DNA from: CSP1-5 sp964348275
GTDB taxonomy: Bacteria > Methylomirabilota > Methylomirabilia > Methylomirabilales > CSP1-5
Direction of reading: 5' to 3'
Length of the DNA: 64,000 nt
Assembly: GCA_964348275.1 (NCBI GenBank)
Contig: CAYGBT010000012.1
Coordinates: 1 to 64,000, forward strand
The position numbers and the translations under genes were made by a program. Below are positions 51,325 through 60,460 of the stretch, piece by piece. Below the pieces are notes generated by a model. That model searched no databases. It was not told where the DNA came from and saw only the letters and a list, made by a program, of their open reading frames with translations. Positions within the stretch are counted from its first letter, which is position 1, and each line of letters begins with the position of its first letter.

Positions 51325-53052
51325 TCACGCCATCGCCTCACGAAGCGGTGCCTTCCGTATGGTCCGCACAAAGTCCACCAGCAGCAAGAGGTTCAACAAG
51401 ATCATGATGATGGTGATCGGGCCCATCACCCAGGCTCTCACACCGAACGTCGGCACGGCCACCACCAGATACCAGCAAAGGGCCAGGGTCACCGTGAGCC
51501 ACAGGAAGAGGGCCGGCACCATGACCAGCAACCGGTAACCGAACGAGGCCTGCAGGACCTGGCTCACCCACACCGCAGCAGTGAGAAGGGCGATGGAGGC
51601 CAGGAGCTGATTGGCCCCGCCAAAGGCCGGCCAGATGACGGTCCAGGCGCCACCCCAGGCGAGCCACAGACCTAGACCTGCCGGGATCAGCGAACCGATC
51701 CACCGGTTGGTCAGGAACTGGTGGAGGCCAGGCGTCCGACCTTTGAGAGGCTCAGCAACCTCGGCCAGGGTAAACCGCGCCACCCGCGCCCCCGTGTCCA
51801 GGGTCGTGAGGGCGAAGGCTGACACCCACAGGGCGGCGAAGACCATGATGAGCGCCACCGGCAGCCCGAAGACCGCATTGGCACCCAGGGCATATGACCT
51901 GGAGAACATCCCCACGGGGCCGCCGACCGCGCCGATGGCCTTGCCGTAACCGGTGGCAAAACTCTCCGGCGTGGCCAGACCCGTTGCAGCCTCAGTCCCA
52001 AGCGCGGTCAAGCCGAAGGCTCCGATACTCGCCACCACCAACGTGGACAGAAAGCCCTCGGTAAACATCCCGGCGTAGCCGACGAGGAGTCCCTCGGTCT
52101 CCTTATTCAGCTGCTTGGAGGACGTCCCTGACCCCACCAGGGCATGCCACCCGGAGAGAGAGCCGCACGCGATAATGAGGGGGATCAGAGGCCAGAAAGG
52201 CGACGGCTGTCCCGCAATGACCGGCGCACTCCACATCGTGTAGCTGGGAGTGACGATCGGCTGCCAAGCAAGCACGAAGGCCACAGCACCGAAGGCCAGG
52301 CCGACCCAGAGGATCCAGGCATTCAGGTAGTCCCGAGGCTGCAGCAGCACCCAGACCGGCAAGGCGGCCGCGATCACAATGTAGACGAACTGGGCCGCCA
52401 GCCAGCCCTGGTAGGACATCGTCATGGGCAACTGCGTCCCAAGCCAGATGCCAACCGCCACCATAATTATCCCGATCGCTGTGCTGATGGCAAAGCTCAT
52501 CTTTTGCTGGTAGAGCATCCAGCCGAAGATCAGCGCCGCAATGATGAAAAAGAAGGCGGCGGAGGGTACGGCCGGTTGCTTCACGAACAGCTTGGCGATA
52601 ACGGCCATGAAGGCAGCCATCAGCAGGACCAGGGTGGCCAGGATGAACCAGGAGAACACGTACCCCGTCCGCTTCTGCATCAGCCGCCCGGCAATCCACT
52701 GGATCGACTTTCCGTCGTGGCGGACCGACGCCATGAGCGAGAGGTAGTCGTGGACGGCGCCGATGAAAACGTTCCCCACCCAGATCCAGAGGATGCCTGG
52801 CAGCCACCCCCACGCCATGGCGATGGCTGGGCCCACGATAGGGGCCGCCCCCGCGATAGATGCGAAGTGGTGCCCAAACAATACCCACTTGTCGGTCGGA
52901 ACGTGGTCGACCCCGTCGTAGAGGCGGTGGGCCGGTGTCCGTGCCGTAGGATCGGGGCGGACGACTGTGCCGGCTAGCCCACGACGACCGTACGTGTAAT
53001 ACAGGACGAGGTATACGACCAATCCCAACAGTACCAGAATTGTTGAATTCAT
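51325..53052 (-). CDS. cstA: Carbon starvation protein A family transporter
   Basis: The 575-residue membrane protein has about 15 hydrophobic segments and the CstA signatures: HHFASIAGAAPIVGPAIAMAWGW, here cut by the family motif GPAIAMAWGW, and SGWHALVGSGTSSKQL in the middle. CstA proteins import peptides or pyruvate under starvation. The ATG at 53052 has GGAGG 8 nt before it. It leads the operon with the small protein, the ArsA-like ATPase and the membrane-anchored protein. Element B lies in its leader. Confidence 0.92.
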   Translation of the reverse strand: MNSTILVLLGLVVYLVLYYTYGRRGLAGTVVRPDPTARTPAHRLYDGVDHVPTDKWVLFGHHFASIAGAAPIVGPAIAMAWGWLPGILWIWVGNVFIGAVHDYLSLMASVRHDGKSIQWIAGRLMQKRTGYVFSWFILATLVLLMAAFMAVIAKLFVKQPAVPSAAFFFIIAALIFGWMLYQQKMSFAISTAIGIIMVAVGIWLGTQLPMTMSYQGWLAAQFVYIVIAAALPVWVLLQPRDYLNAWILWVGLAFGAVAFVLAWQPIVTPSYTMWSAPVIAGQPSPFWPLIPLIIACGSLSGWHALVGSGTSSKQLNKETEGLLVGYAGMFTEGFLSTLVVASIGAFGLTALGTEAATGLATPESFATGYGKAIGAVGGPVGMFSRSYALGANAVFGLPVALIMVFAALWVSAFALTTLDTGARVARFTLAEVAEPLKGRTPGLHQFLTNRWIGSLIPAGLGLWLAWGGAWTVIWPAFGGANQLLASIALLTAAVWVSQVLQASFGYRLLVMVPALFLWLTVTLALCWYLVVAVPTFGVRAWVMGPITIIMILLNLLLLVDFVRTIRKAPLREAMA

Positions 53053-53209
53053 ATTGACCACCTCCTAGCCTCCCTACCGGCGGGACGCGCCCGCCGCTGT
53101 GCTCCATCCGTGGGAGTCCCCCCTCGCAGCACAGGCACCATTGTCGCGGATGAGCACAAACTAAACCCCTTGGAGACCCACCGCTCCATCCTGAAAAGAG
53201 AGCATACGT

Positions 53210-53437
53210 GGTGCCACCGGGACGTGATTTATAAATCCGCTGTAGGCTGTTGAATTTTCAGGAGAAAATCGACACAGCTTTTTGGGGGGAGGTCCCGACG
53301 GGGCCAGCGTTTGGGACCAGGCCGCCCCAAAGGCGAGGGAACGAAAGTGTAAGTGCCCATCTCTTGAGGAAATCTTGCTGGGGCTCTGATGTCCCAATAG
53401 GATGAACCTGTCCCGCTAAGATGCCCGCTCATCGGGT
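53210..53437. ncRNA. Structured element, copy B of a three-copy family
   Basis: The copy begins at GTGCCAC (53211-53217). The outer stem TTGGGAC (53311-53317) pairs with GTCCCAA (53391-53397). The inner stem GCCCCA (53324-53329) pairs with TGGGGC (53379-53384). GTAA at 53349 is 31 nt after the first arm and 42 nt before the second. A 3-prime hairpin CCCG-CTCAT-CGGG lies at 53424-53436. CGGGAC/GTCCCG additionally link the 5-prime part to the core. Shared GTTGAATTTTCAG (53249 on) recurs in copy C. It lies 158 bp above the cstA start. Confidence 0.6.
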
Positions 53438-53695
53438 CCGAAACCGGCGTGTGCTCCAGTCCTCTTCCCCAGGCCTTTCTCTGCCTGAAGACCCTCATGA
53501 CCGTGCCGTTCTTCACCATTCCCTCCAGCCCCTCCTCCCCATTGAGATAGACGTCCACCAAACAAAAAAGCCTCCCAGGACCGGGTGATAATCTATAGGA
53601 CTATCGGGGTAAGAAGGAGCCTCGGTGACCTGGAGGCCACGGGGAATCTGGAGGACGAACAGGACCGGCGAGGAGAGACGATCGGGCCGCGCATG

Positions 53696-53734
53696 CCCGT
53701 TCGCAGGCTAGACACCGTAGATATCGCGAACGGG
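53696..53734. repeat. 9-bp inverted repeat
   Basis: CCCGTTCGC (53696-53704) and GCGAACGGG (53726-53734) are perfect inverted copies with a 21-nt loop, 42 bp beyond the end of the epimerase gene. There is no T tract. It may end or stabilise that transcript, or be an operator. Confidence 0.4.
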
Positions 53735-53775
53735 TGAAAGGACTAGCCGTTGGAAAGGCAAAACCTCGAAGGTCG

Positions 53776-54711
53776 TCAGGCGCTGGCTGCCTTCAGCTGT
53801 TGCCAGGTCTTGGCGATCGCCCGCCGCAATGCCTCGCGGGCGTCGGCAGGGTCACGACTTGGCTTGAACCCCAGGCGCTCGCGGATCCGGCGGTCGTCCA
53901 GCTCCCACCGATCGGCGAGGAAGGCTGCGCCCGTCCATTCCGCCGGGGGAACGACCTTCACCTCCGCCGAGGATCCTGTCACTCCGACCGCCATCCGCGC
54001 GATCTCCTCCCACGGTAGATAGATTGTGGCCAGGTTGAAGATCTGTTCGAAGGCTGTGGGGTTCAGCAAGATCATCTCCACGGCCAGGTTGAAGTCCTCC
54101 ATGGACAGAAAGCTTCCGCCGCAGTCGGCTGGCACCGCGAGGGGTTGGCCCGCGGCCGCCGTGCGCAGCATCTCCCGAAGGTGCCGGCCGCCGATCTCTT
54201 CCCCGAAGGCCCACCAGAACCGGACGATCGTAGCCGGCACGCCCTCCGCCCGAGCGGTCAGGAGCGTCAACTTTTCGGCAAACTCCTTGGCCATCCCATA
54301 GGCCGGCTTTCGGGCTTCCAAGACCCGTAGCGGATGGTCCTCGTCAATCGGGACACGGACCGGCTTTCCGTACACGACGGCCGTACTCGCGTACAGAAAG
54401 TGCCGTACCCCCTGCGCTCGCGCCGCACCCAGCAGGAGGAGATGCCCCCGCAGATCTTCTTCCAGCAGGACCTGCACATCATCCGAAAAAGACCACGCGA
54501 GGTGGATGATTGCCTCAGCCCCGCGCACAACCTCCGCCACCACGACCGCGTCTTGGATCGCCCCCGAGACCATCTTCAGCCGGGGGTGAGACAAGGCGTG
54601 TAACGCTCCCAGTTCCTTGTCCAGGACCACGACGTGGTGGCCGCGTGCCAAAAGGGCCGGGACCAGCTCGCGCCCCACGCTGCCGTTTCCGCCGGTCACC
54701 AGGATACGCAT
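53776..54711 (-). CDS. NAD-dependent epimerase/dehydratase (extended SDR)
   Basis: The 311-residue protein has the Rossmann motif LVTGGNGSVGRELV (family TGxxGxxG), ASTAVVYG and the catalytic YGMAK (Tyr and Lys) in the expected place. It probably acts on a nucleotide sugar, but the substrate is unknown. AGGGAAGG stands before the ATG at 54711, 9 bp after the TerC stop. Confidence 0.85.
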   Translation of the reverse strand: MRILVTGGNGSVGRELVPALLARGHHVVVLDKELGALHALSHPRLKMVSGAIQDAVVVAEVVRGAEAIIHLAWSFSDDVQVLLEEDLRGHLLLLGAARAQGVRHFLYASTAVVYGKPVRVPIDEDHPLRVLEARKPAYGMAKEFAEKLTLLTARAEGVPATIVRFWWAFGEEIGGRHLREMLRTAAAGQPLAVPADCGGSFLSMEDFNLAVEMILLNPTAFEQIFNLATIYLPWEEIARMAVGVTGSSAEVKVVPPAEWTGAAFLADRWELDDRRIRERLGFKPSRDPADAREALRRAIAKTWQQLKAASA

Positions 54712-54719
54712 GCCTTCCC

Positions 54720-55754
54720 TCAATGCTTAAACGGTTCGGCCGAGTTGCCAGGCGTGCCCTCTGTCCCTCCTTCCTGTCCGCCGCCCCGCCCCGACTTGGC
54801 GGGGCCCGCGAGGCCCGTGCCGCTCTGTCCGGCGGCGGCTTCTTCAGAGGGACGGAGGACGAGGGAAGCCAGGACCGAGGTCGCCAGGATGGAGACCACC
54901 ACGGCCAGCGACACCGTAATGGGGATCTTATAGAACTCAGAGATCAGCATCTTGACCCCCACGAACATGAGGACGAAGCAGAGCCCGACCTTGAGGTACC
55001 GGAAAAGTCCCATGATCCCCGACAGCACGAAGAACAGGGCGCGCAAGCCGAGGATGGCAAACACGTTGGAGGTGTACACGATGAAGGGATCGCGGGTGAT
55101 GGCGAGGATGGCAGGCACCGAGTCCACGGCGAACATGACGTCGGTCGTCTCGATCACAATCAGGACCGGCACGAGAGCTGTTGCCACCAGCCGTCCCTCC
55201 CGCCGCACGGTGAAGTACTGCTCATGATAGGATGGGTCGACCGGCATCATGCGGCCGAAGAGACGGAGAAGCGGGTTCCTCTCGGGTTCGACCTCGATCT
55301 CGCCCTGGCGCAGGATCTTGATCCCCGTGAAAACCAGAAAGGCCCCGAAGACATAGATCATCCAATGGAACCACGCCAACAGGCCTACCCCGACGGCGAT
55401 GAAGATGCCCCGCATGATCACCGCCCCCATGATTCCCCAGAAGAGCACCCGGTGTTGAAAGGCCCGCGGGACGGCGAAGTAGGAGAAGATCACGAGGAAC
55501 ACGAAGAGATTGTCCACGCTCAGGGACCACTCGATGATGTAGCCGGTGACAAACTCCAGACCCTTAATCGATCCCTGCGTGGCGAACACGGCGGCGCAAA
55601 AGAGCGCGGCCAGGGAAACCCAGACGGCGCACCAGGCGAGGGCCTCGCGGAGGGACATCACATGCGGTCTCCGGTGAAACACGGCGAGGTCGATGATGAG
55701 CATCACCACCACCACGACACCGAAGACCACCCACAACCACAAGTACGGCATCAT
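54720..55754 (-). CDS. TerC-family integral membrane protein
   Basis: The 344-residue protein has about nine hydrophobic segments and the TerC signatures: EWSLSVDNLFVFLVIFSYF (acidic residues in helix) and ETTDVMFAVDSVPAILAI. TerC proteins are linked to tellurite resistance or metal (manganese) export. The C-terminus is a Gly-rich low-complexity tail of about 50 residues. GGAAGG stands before ATGATG. Confidence 0.9.
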   Translation of the reverse strand: MMPYLWLWVVFGVVVVVMLIIDLAVFHRRPHVMSLREALAWCAVWVSLAALFCAAVFATQGSIKGLEFVTGYIIEWSLSVDNLFVFLVIFSYFAVPRAFQHRVLFWGIMGAVIMRGIFIAVGVGLLAWFHWMIYVFGAFLVFTGIKILRQGEIEVEPERNPLLRLFGRMMPVDPSYHEQYFTVRREGRLVATALVPVLIVIETTDVMFAVDSVPAILAITRDPFIVYTSNVFAILGLRALFFVLSGIMGLFRYLKVGLCFVLMFVGVKMLISEFYKIPITVSLAVVVSILATSVLASLVLRPSEEAAAGQSGTGLAGPAKSGRGGGQEGGTEGTPGNSAEPFKH

Positions 55755-56130
55755 CCTTCCTTATCCGATACAGCCTGCCAAGGCCAGCGCCAGATTCAGG
55801 CCCACAGCCGCAAAGCCAAACGGACCCCTCAGGGGTCCCCGCACGCAAGAAATGGGGGGCAGCTGCAAGGAGAATTCGTCTCTTTCTATCAAAGTCACGG
55901 GAAAATGGACAGGCGTAAAGGAAATGAAGTCGGGCGAGCCATGGTTCTTGGTTTCTGAGATGGTATCACACGAGCCAGGAATTCCGAGGTCATACGCCAT
56001 GACCTCCTTCATTTCAGTATACTCGCATCAAGGCCCCAATGGGAAAAAATGCGGTGTCCCCTCCCGGATGGAGAGAAACAATCGCGAACAGACTGAATTG
56101 GGCGTGCCCTCACGGCTCTCGCAATCTGGA
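55755..56130. other. Spacer with GC-rich hairpin
   Basis: No convincing gene. GGACCCC-TCA-GGGGTCC (55822-55838) is a perfect 7-bp stem without T tract, 70 bp above the TerC start. A short minus-strand frame (55761-56012) has no ribosome-binding site. I see no copy of the structured family here. Confidence 0.4.
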
Positions 56131-57312
56131 TCAGGGCTCCCGCGGCTTCTCCGGCGGCCGCAGCTCCTTCCGGGATCGAATCCGTGCGCGCACCTCCTTG
56201 ACGGCGGGCCAAAAGAAGATCAGGAACGCCCCCATGACCAACGGGAGGCAAATCGGCGGTCGCAGGAAGATCAACGGCGATCCCTCGGACATGATCAAGC
56301 TCTGACGCATCGCCGATTCCGCCATGTCGCCCAGCACCAGGGCGAGCAGCATGGGAGCCATATTGTAGTCAAGCTTCTTGAACGCCCAGCCGATCACCCC
56401 GAAGATCATCATGTACCAGATATCGATCATGCGGTTGTTCACGGCGTAGGCGCCGATGGAGCAGATGAAGATGAGCAACGGCATCAAGATGGGGAAGGGG
56501 GTCCGGAGCACCGCCGCGAACAGAGGCGCAAATGCCAGGACGATGAGCAACCCGAGGATATTCCCGTACCAGGTACTGGCAATGAGCCCCCAGACGAAGT
56601 CAGGGTTGTCCTTGAAGAGCATGGGGCCGGGCTGGAGGCCCCAAATCATCAAGCCCCCGATGTCGTCGTACGAGACACGGTAGGCCTTCTCCGCCGAAAC
56701 CTCAGGGACCTTAAAGGCGATAGCGGTGTCTGCCGAGATCAGCAGCGCCCCCCGCGGCACCGCGCCCTCGACCGTGAAGGAGCGGGGCCTCCCCCCCATG
56801 AAGGTGACCTGGAGACGGTCACCGAGGACGACCGGGATCCCGGAGAGGAGCTGGCGGAGGTGTGGGATCTCTGCCTCGGTGGGGATAGGCAAGTGCGCCT
56901 GAACCGGGGCCAAGAGTATCGACTCTGCCGCCATGAAGGGGACCTTGCGAACCGTCACCCACTCGTCCACACCGATCTGTGCGTTATCCCGCACGGTCCC
57001 GTCCACCAGGATCAGTCGCTGTCCGCAGTGGCTGAGCGGTACCTGGGCGGCCCGCCCCACCGTGGCACGCCGGCCTGCGATGAGGAGGCAGTCCCCCGGG
57101 ACTGCGCCGAGACGTTTCAGATCCTCCGCATCAAGACGGGCCAGGCCCCGGCCAACGTCCTCGAGGAACGTCTCCGCCACGCGGAATTCGATCCCGCTCG
57201 AGTCCGGATCCTTCAACGCGACATCCTCGGGTTGCACGACCAACGTGGAGACGCAGACCCCACCGGAAGCCGGCTCGCCTTCAACAGCTCGGCGCTGAAT
57301 TCTGCCAGGCAC
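56131..57312 (-). CDS. Chimera: Cdc48-type N-domain joined to C-terminal half of TctA
   Basis: Residues about 40-215 are the double-psi barrel N-domain of Cdc48/VAT, ending in YDDIGGL, exactly where the first AAA module begins in the full-length paralogue at 36.8-39.1 kb. The next residue starts the C-terminal half of a TctA tricarboxylate-transporter permease (GLQPGPMLF, GAYAVNN, LALVLGDMAE, RQSLIMSEG), with about six membrane helices. The ATPase modules and the N-terminal half of TctA are missing. The join is near 56650 and in frame. Either a deletion fused two genes, or the sequence is misassembled. A working transporter or ATPase is very unlikely. The start codon is uncertain. No TctB or TctC is adjacent. 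Confidence 0.75.
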   Translation of the reverse strand: MPGRIQRRAVEGEPASGGVCVSTLVVQPEDVALKDPDSSGIEFRVAETFLEDVGRGLARLDAEDLKRLGAVPGDCLLIAGRRATVGRAAQVPLSHCGQRLILVDGTVRDNAQIGVDEWVTVRKVPFMAAESILLAPVQAHLPIPTEAEIPHLRQLLSGIPVVLGDRLQVTFMGGRPRSFTVEGAVPRGALLISADTAIAFKVPEVSAEKAYRVSYDDIGGLMIWGLQPGPMLFKDNPDFVWGLIASTWYGNILGLLIVLAFAPLFAAVLRTPFPILMPLLIFICSIGAYAVNNRMIDIWYMMIFGVIGWAFKKLDYNMAPMLLALVLGDMAESAMRQSLIMSEGSPLIFLRPPICLPLVMGAFLIFFWPAVKEVRARIRSRKELRPPEKPREP

Positions 57313-57371
57313 ATACCGGCGTACGGGCCGGCACCCATCAGCCCCCCCTTCTCCCTTCTGATGCCTTGCGA

Positions 57372-57391
57372 CTTGTGATTTTCTTCACAAG
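57372..57391. repeat. Short hairpin in spacer
   Basis: CTTGTGA-TTTTCT-TCACAAG is a perfect 7-bp stem, 60 bp above the chimera start. No T tract that would suit either strand. Confidence 0.35.
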
Positions 57392-57606
57392 ATTTCCAAT
57401 ATTCTTCCTTCCTTCCTGGTTTTTCCAAGGGATAAGATCGATCGCCCTCTCAGTTTCTGCCATGTCGGAAAGAGTGAGGTGCAGGTGAGAAACGGGGAGG
57501 TCGTCGTGTCGCACGCGACCCCATTCATCTCACGGCCTCGGTGGACTTCGGTTAACCCTGCGGGGGTGAAAAACAAAAATCTACGTTGCTTTGCAAAAGC
57601 AAGGAG

Positions 57607-57824
57607 AGTGCCACGCGAAAAGGATTCCTCCGTGACACGTAAGGTGTTGGATTTTCAGCGGGAAAACTACGCATCTCCTGACAGAGTGGCAGAAGATGTT
57701 TACAACATTGGGACCTGAGCGCCCTAGAGAAGTCATTGGCATTTCGTAAGTACCGGTGTCCCAAAGAATTACTTGTAGGGCGTTCATGTCCCAAGAGGAT
57801 GGGTTTGCCCCGGCGAGCTTCGCT
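57607..57824. ncRNA. Structured element, copy C of a three-copy family
   Basis: The copy begins at GTGCCAC (57608-57614). The outer stem TTGGGAC (57708-57714) pairs with GTCCCAA (57788-57794). The inner stem CGCCCTA (57720-57726) pairs perfectly with TAGGGCG (57776-57782). The C-to-T change at 57725, relative to A and B, is matched by G-to-A at 57777. GTAA at 57746 is again 31 nt after the first arm and 42 nt before the second. The 3-prime hairpin is GCGA-GCT-TCGC (57813-57823). On the minus strand it would lie in the leader of the chimera gene; a TTGCTT/AAGCAA hairpin (57585-57601) followed by a T-rich stretch lies just below it on that strand. Confidence 0.6.
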
Positions 57825-57953
57825 ACCTAATCCAGCCAGATATCGGCCTGCAGATAATCTTTCTTTTTAAAAAAGATGAGAGTTCAGCAAAGAGAGGGCG
57901 TCTTGATCGTCTTCGAGCGTCTGGGCAGCGCCTGCTCAATGCCCGAGAGGGGG

Positions 57954-59912
57954 TCAATCAGCGCCTGTAAACGGAAGCGGCCTCTTCCCGAAGATCGGAG
58001 GGTGAAACTCGAGTCTCTCGCTCAGATACCCGAGCCCCACAAGGGCGAGGCCAAGGGCATCCGTGAGGGGATCGGGATAGAGTAACAATAGGCCCCCCGC
58101 GACGTATAGTACTCGCTCCAAGGGGGTTGCCGGCTTTCGGAGGAAGCCCATCATGCCCGCCTCAATGGCGAACATCGCCACCACGGCGCTGGCGGCGACC
58201 CAGAGGATTTCCGTCGCGCTCCCCTGAAATAGGAGGGCCGGATTGGCAAGGAAATAAAAGGGAATGATATATCCGCCGATGCCCAGCCGGATGGCCTCCC
58301 AAGCCGTGCGGAGCCAGCTACCGCCGGAGATGGCCGATGCCGTGAACACCGCGATGCACACGGGCGGCGTGAGCCCCGACTTGATCGCGAAGTAGAAAAT
58401 GAAGAGATGACCAGCCAGCACCGGCATACCCAGCCCGGCGAGGGCCGGCGCCAGGACCGCCGCCGCGATGACGTAGGCGGCCGTCGTGGTCATCCCCATC
58501 CCTAGCAGGATGGCGCAGATCATCGTGGCCACCAGCGCCAGGGCGATGCTCGTCCCGGCCAGCGCGATGATGAGCTCGGACACCTTCACCCCGAAGCCCG
58601 TCAGAGAGATCATGGTCACGGCCATCTGGACACAGCTCATCATGACCATGAGCCAGGCCAGCGCCGTGAGCACCGCCGTATAATAGCCGTCGCCAATGAC
58701 CTTGGCCCGCTCCCAGATCTCTTTCGGGCTCCAGCGACCGAGGAGGAGGAAAACAGCCATGGCGGCGACGATGGCCCAGCCGGCGGCGTACTGGGCAGGA
58801 TAGAGCCGGTAAAGGAAGTAGAGCAGCAGACCCACCGGGATCACGAAGACGAGCATCTGGCGGGGAGCGAAGACCTCCCGCAACGGGGGGATCTGATCGG
58901 GCGCCATTTTCCCGATCCCCCGCCTGCCTGCTTCCACCCAGACCCCCGCCATGATCCCGACGAAGTAGACCAGCGCCGGGATGATCCCCGCGATCATCAC
59001 CTTGACGTAAGGGATCCCCAGCATCTCGGCCATCACGAAAGCCCCCGCCCCCATGATCGGCGGCATGATCTGTCCGCCTGAAGAGGCTGAGGCTTCCACC
59101 GCCCCTGCCATCTCTCTGGGGAAACCAAGACGCCTCATGGTGGGGATGGTGAAGGCCCCGGTCGTCGCCACGTTGGCCACGGAGGAGCCCGAAAGCATGC
59201 CGAAGAAAGCGCTGGAGATGACGGCAATGTGCCCCGCTCCCCCCCGCAGGCGGCCTCCGGACACCTTGGCCAGGTCCATGAAGGTCTTTCCCACCCCGGT
59301 GGCAAAGAGGACCGGCCCGAAGATGACGAACAGCGCAATCAGCCGGCTCGTCAAGTCGGTCAGGAGGCCCCAGATCCCCTCGGTCATCAGATAGAACTGG
59401 TAGAAGATTTCCTCGACGCCAAACCCGGCGTGGCCGAACCGGCCCGGAATCCAGGGACCCACATAGCCGTAGACTATGAAGGCGAGGACCAGCAGGGGGA
59501 TGACCAACCCGAGCGCCCGGCGCGTCCCCTCGAGGAGACAGACGGCCAGGAGGATGCTCAGGACGATGTGGAACGTCTCATAAAACCCTGGCATCCGGAC
59601 CAAGGCTTCCCACTGAAACATGAGATACACGCAAGGGACAAGGCTGATCCCAGCCAGGAGGAGGTCCACCAGGCCGGGTGCATGGCGGGTGCCCAACAGC
59701 AAACGGACGGCACGCGACGCAGGGGGGCTGGTCGCAATTCTGGAGTCAGCGGGATAGGCCACAAAGACGAGAACCAACCCGATGGCTAACGAGATGGACC
59801 CCTGGAGGACGGGATGCCAGGCAACGGTGAGGGCCGTGTAGAGGAGGAAGATGCTCCATACAGCCGTGAGAACCCCGGCGACGGCTTTCCAGAATCCTGT
59901 AAGCTCCCGCAC
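57954..59912 (-). CDS. TRAP transporter 4TM/12TM fusion permease
   Basis: The 652-residue protein joins the small (4TM) and large (12TM) TRAP membrane subunits. The large part has GMLSGSSVANVATTGAFTIP and EASASSGGQIMPPIMGAGAF, as in DctM-type proteins. It works with the TAXI binding protein encoded two genes upstream in the same direction, importing an unknown organic acid with sodium or proton flux. GTG start with GGGGAG upstream. Such fusions are the normal partners of TAXI proteins. Confidence 0.93.
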   Translation of the reverse strand: MRELTGFWKAVAGVLTAVWSIFLLYTALTVAWHPVLQGSISLAIGLVLVFVAYPADSRIATSPPASRAVRLLLGTRHAPGLVDLLLAGISLVPCVYLMFQWEALVRMPGFYETFHIVLSILLAVCLLEGTRRALGLVIPLLVLAFIVYGYVGPWIPGRFGHAGFGVEEIFYQFYLMTEGIWGLLTDLTSRLIALFVIFGPVLFATGVGKTFMDLAKVSGGRLRGGAGHIAVISSAFFGMLSGSSVANVATTGAFTIPTMRRLGFPREMAGAVEASASSGGQIMPPIMGAGAFVMAEMLGIPYVKVMIAGIIPALVYFVGIMAGVWVEAGRRGIGKMAPDQIPPLREVFAPRQMLVFVIPVGLLLYFLYRLYPAQYAAGWAIVAAMAVFLLLGRWSPKEIWERAKVIGDGYYTAVLTALAWLMVMMSCVQMAVTMISLTGFGVKVSELIIALAGTSIALALVATMICAILLGMGMTTTAAYVIAAAVLAPALAGLGMPVLAGHLFIFYFAIKSGLTPPVCIAVFTASAISGGSWLRTAWEAIRLGIGGYIIPFYFLANPALLFQGSATEILWVAASAVVAMFAIEAGMMGFLRKPATPLERVLYVAGGLLLLYPDPLTDALGLALVGLGYLSERLEFHPPIFGKRPLPFTGAD

Positions 59913-59981
59913 CGCTCCCCTCTTCGCCGGCCGGAGACGGATCGGATCCCCCCCTCCGGTGGTGTGGATTCTCAGCGACTG

Positions 59982-60362
59982 TTACTTTGTCACGACCAGC
60001 GGATGCGTGGCCACGGTTCCCTTGTCGCCTGCCGCCTCAATCGTAAACTCGCCGACTGGCGCGACCGCAGGAATGGCAGACTTCACGCTGAAAGCGCCGG
60101 ACTTATCGGCCACAATCGCATCAACTTTCCGTGTGCCGAGACCGTGTATGATCCCGGGTCCCGTCTCAAGGGTAACGTCCACCACCTCGCCGGGTTTAAA
60201 GCCCGAGCCGCTGATGGTGATGACGGTCTTTGGCTTCCCCTTGCTCGGATCCACGACCAACGCGGCGCCTTTCCCGGCGACCGCCGACGTCACCATGAGG
60301 CCCAGGGCAAAGGTCACCAGCATCAGGACACAGATCCCATAGCTGCTTACCCGATTGCGCAT
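59982..60362 (-). CDS. Secreted small Ig/TIG-like protein of the TAXI-TRAP cluster
   Basis: The 126-residue product has a signal peptide (about residues 1-29) and a beta-sandwich-like domain with the TIG-type start TVITISGSGFKPGEVVDVTL. It lies between the binding protein and the permease. I do not know its job; it may be a small periplasmic accessory. AGGAGGG stands before the ATG. Confidence 0.6.
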   Translation of the reverse strand: MRNRVSSYGICVLMLVTFALGLMVTSAVAGKGAALVVDPSKGKPKTVITISGSGFKPGEVVDVTLETGPGIIHGLGTRKVDAIVADKSGAFSVKSAIPAVAPVGEFTIEAAGDKGTVATHPLVVTK

Positions 60363-60460
60363 GAGACATTCCCTCCTTCTCGCACCTCAGGGTCATTGTA
60401 CAACCAGACCCCTGAGGGATTTTTTCCCTTCGCAGGGCAGCACTCTCTACCCGCGCCGCC

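Noticed and set aside
54510..55958. A 482-codon plus-strand frame across TerC
   Set aside because: It is the antisense of TerC and has shadow-like composition (HH, DD and EE runs).
55693..57378. A 561-codon plus-strand frame across the chimera gene
   Set aside because: It is antisense to a region with clear TctA and Cdc48 homology, is rich in Arg, His and Asp as expected for a shadow, and has no ribosome-binding site.
57581..57787. Minus-strand frames across the structured element, sharing residues between copies B and C (for example LKIQ and GTY)
   Set aside because: Shared residues occur in more than one frame, substitutions between B and C show no three-base period (12, 10 and 15 by phase), and copy A needs frameshifts. 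I favour a nucleic-acid-level element, although a decayed coding repeat is not fully excluded.
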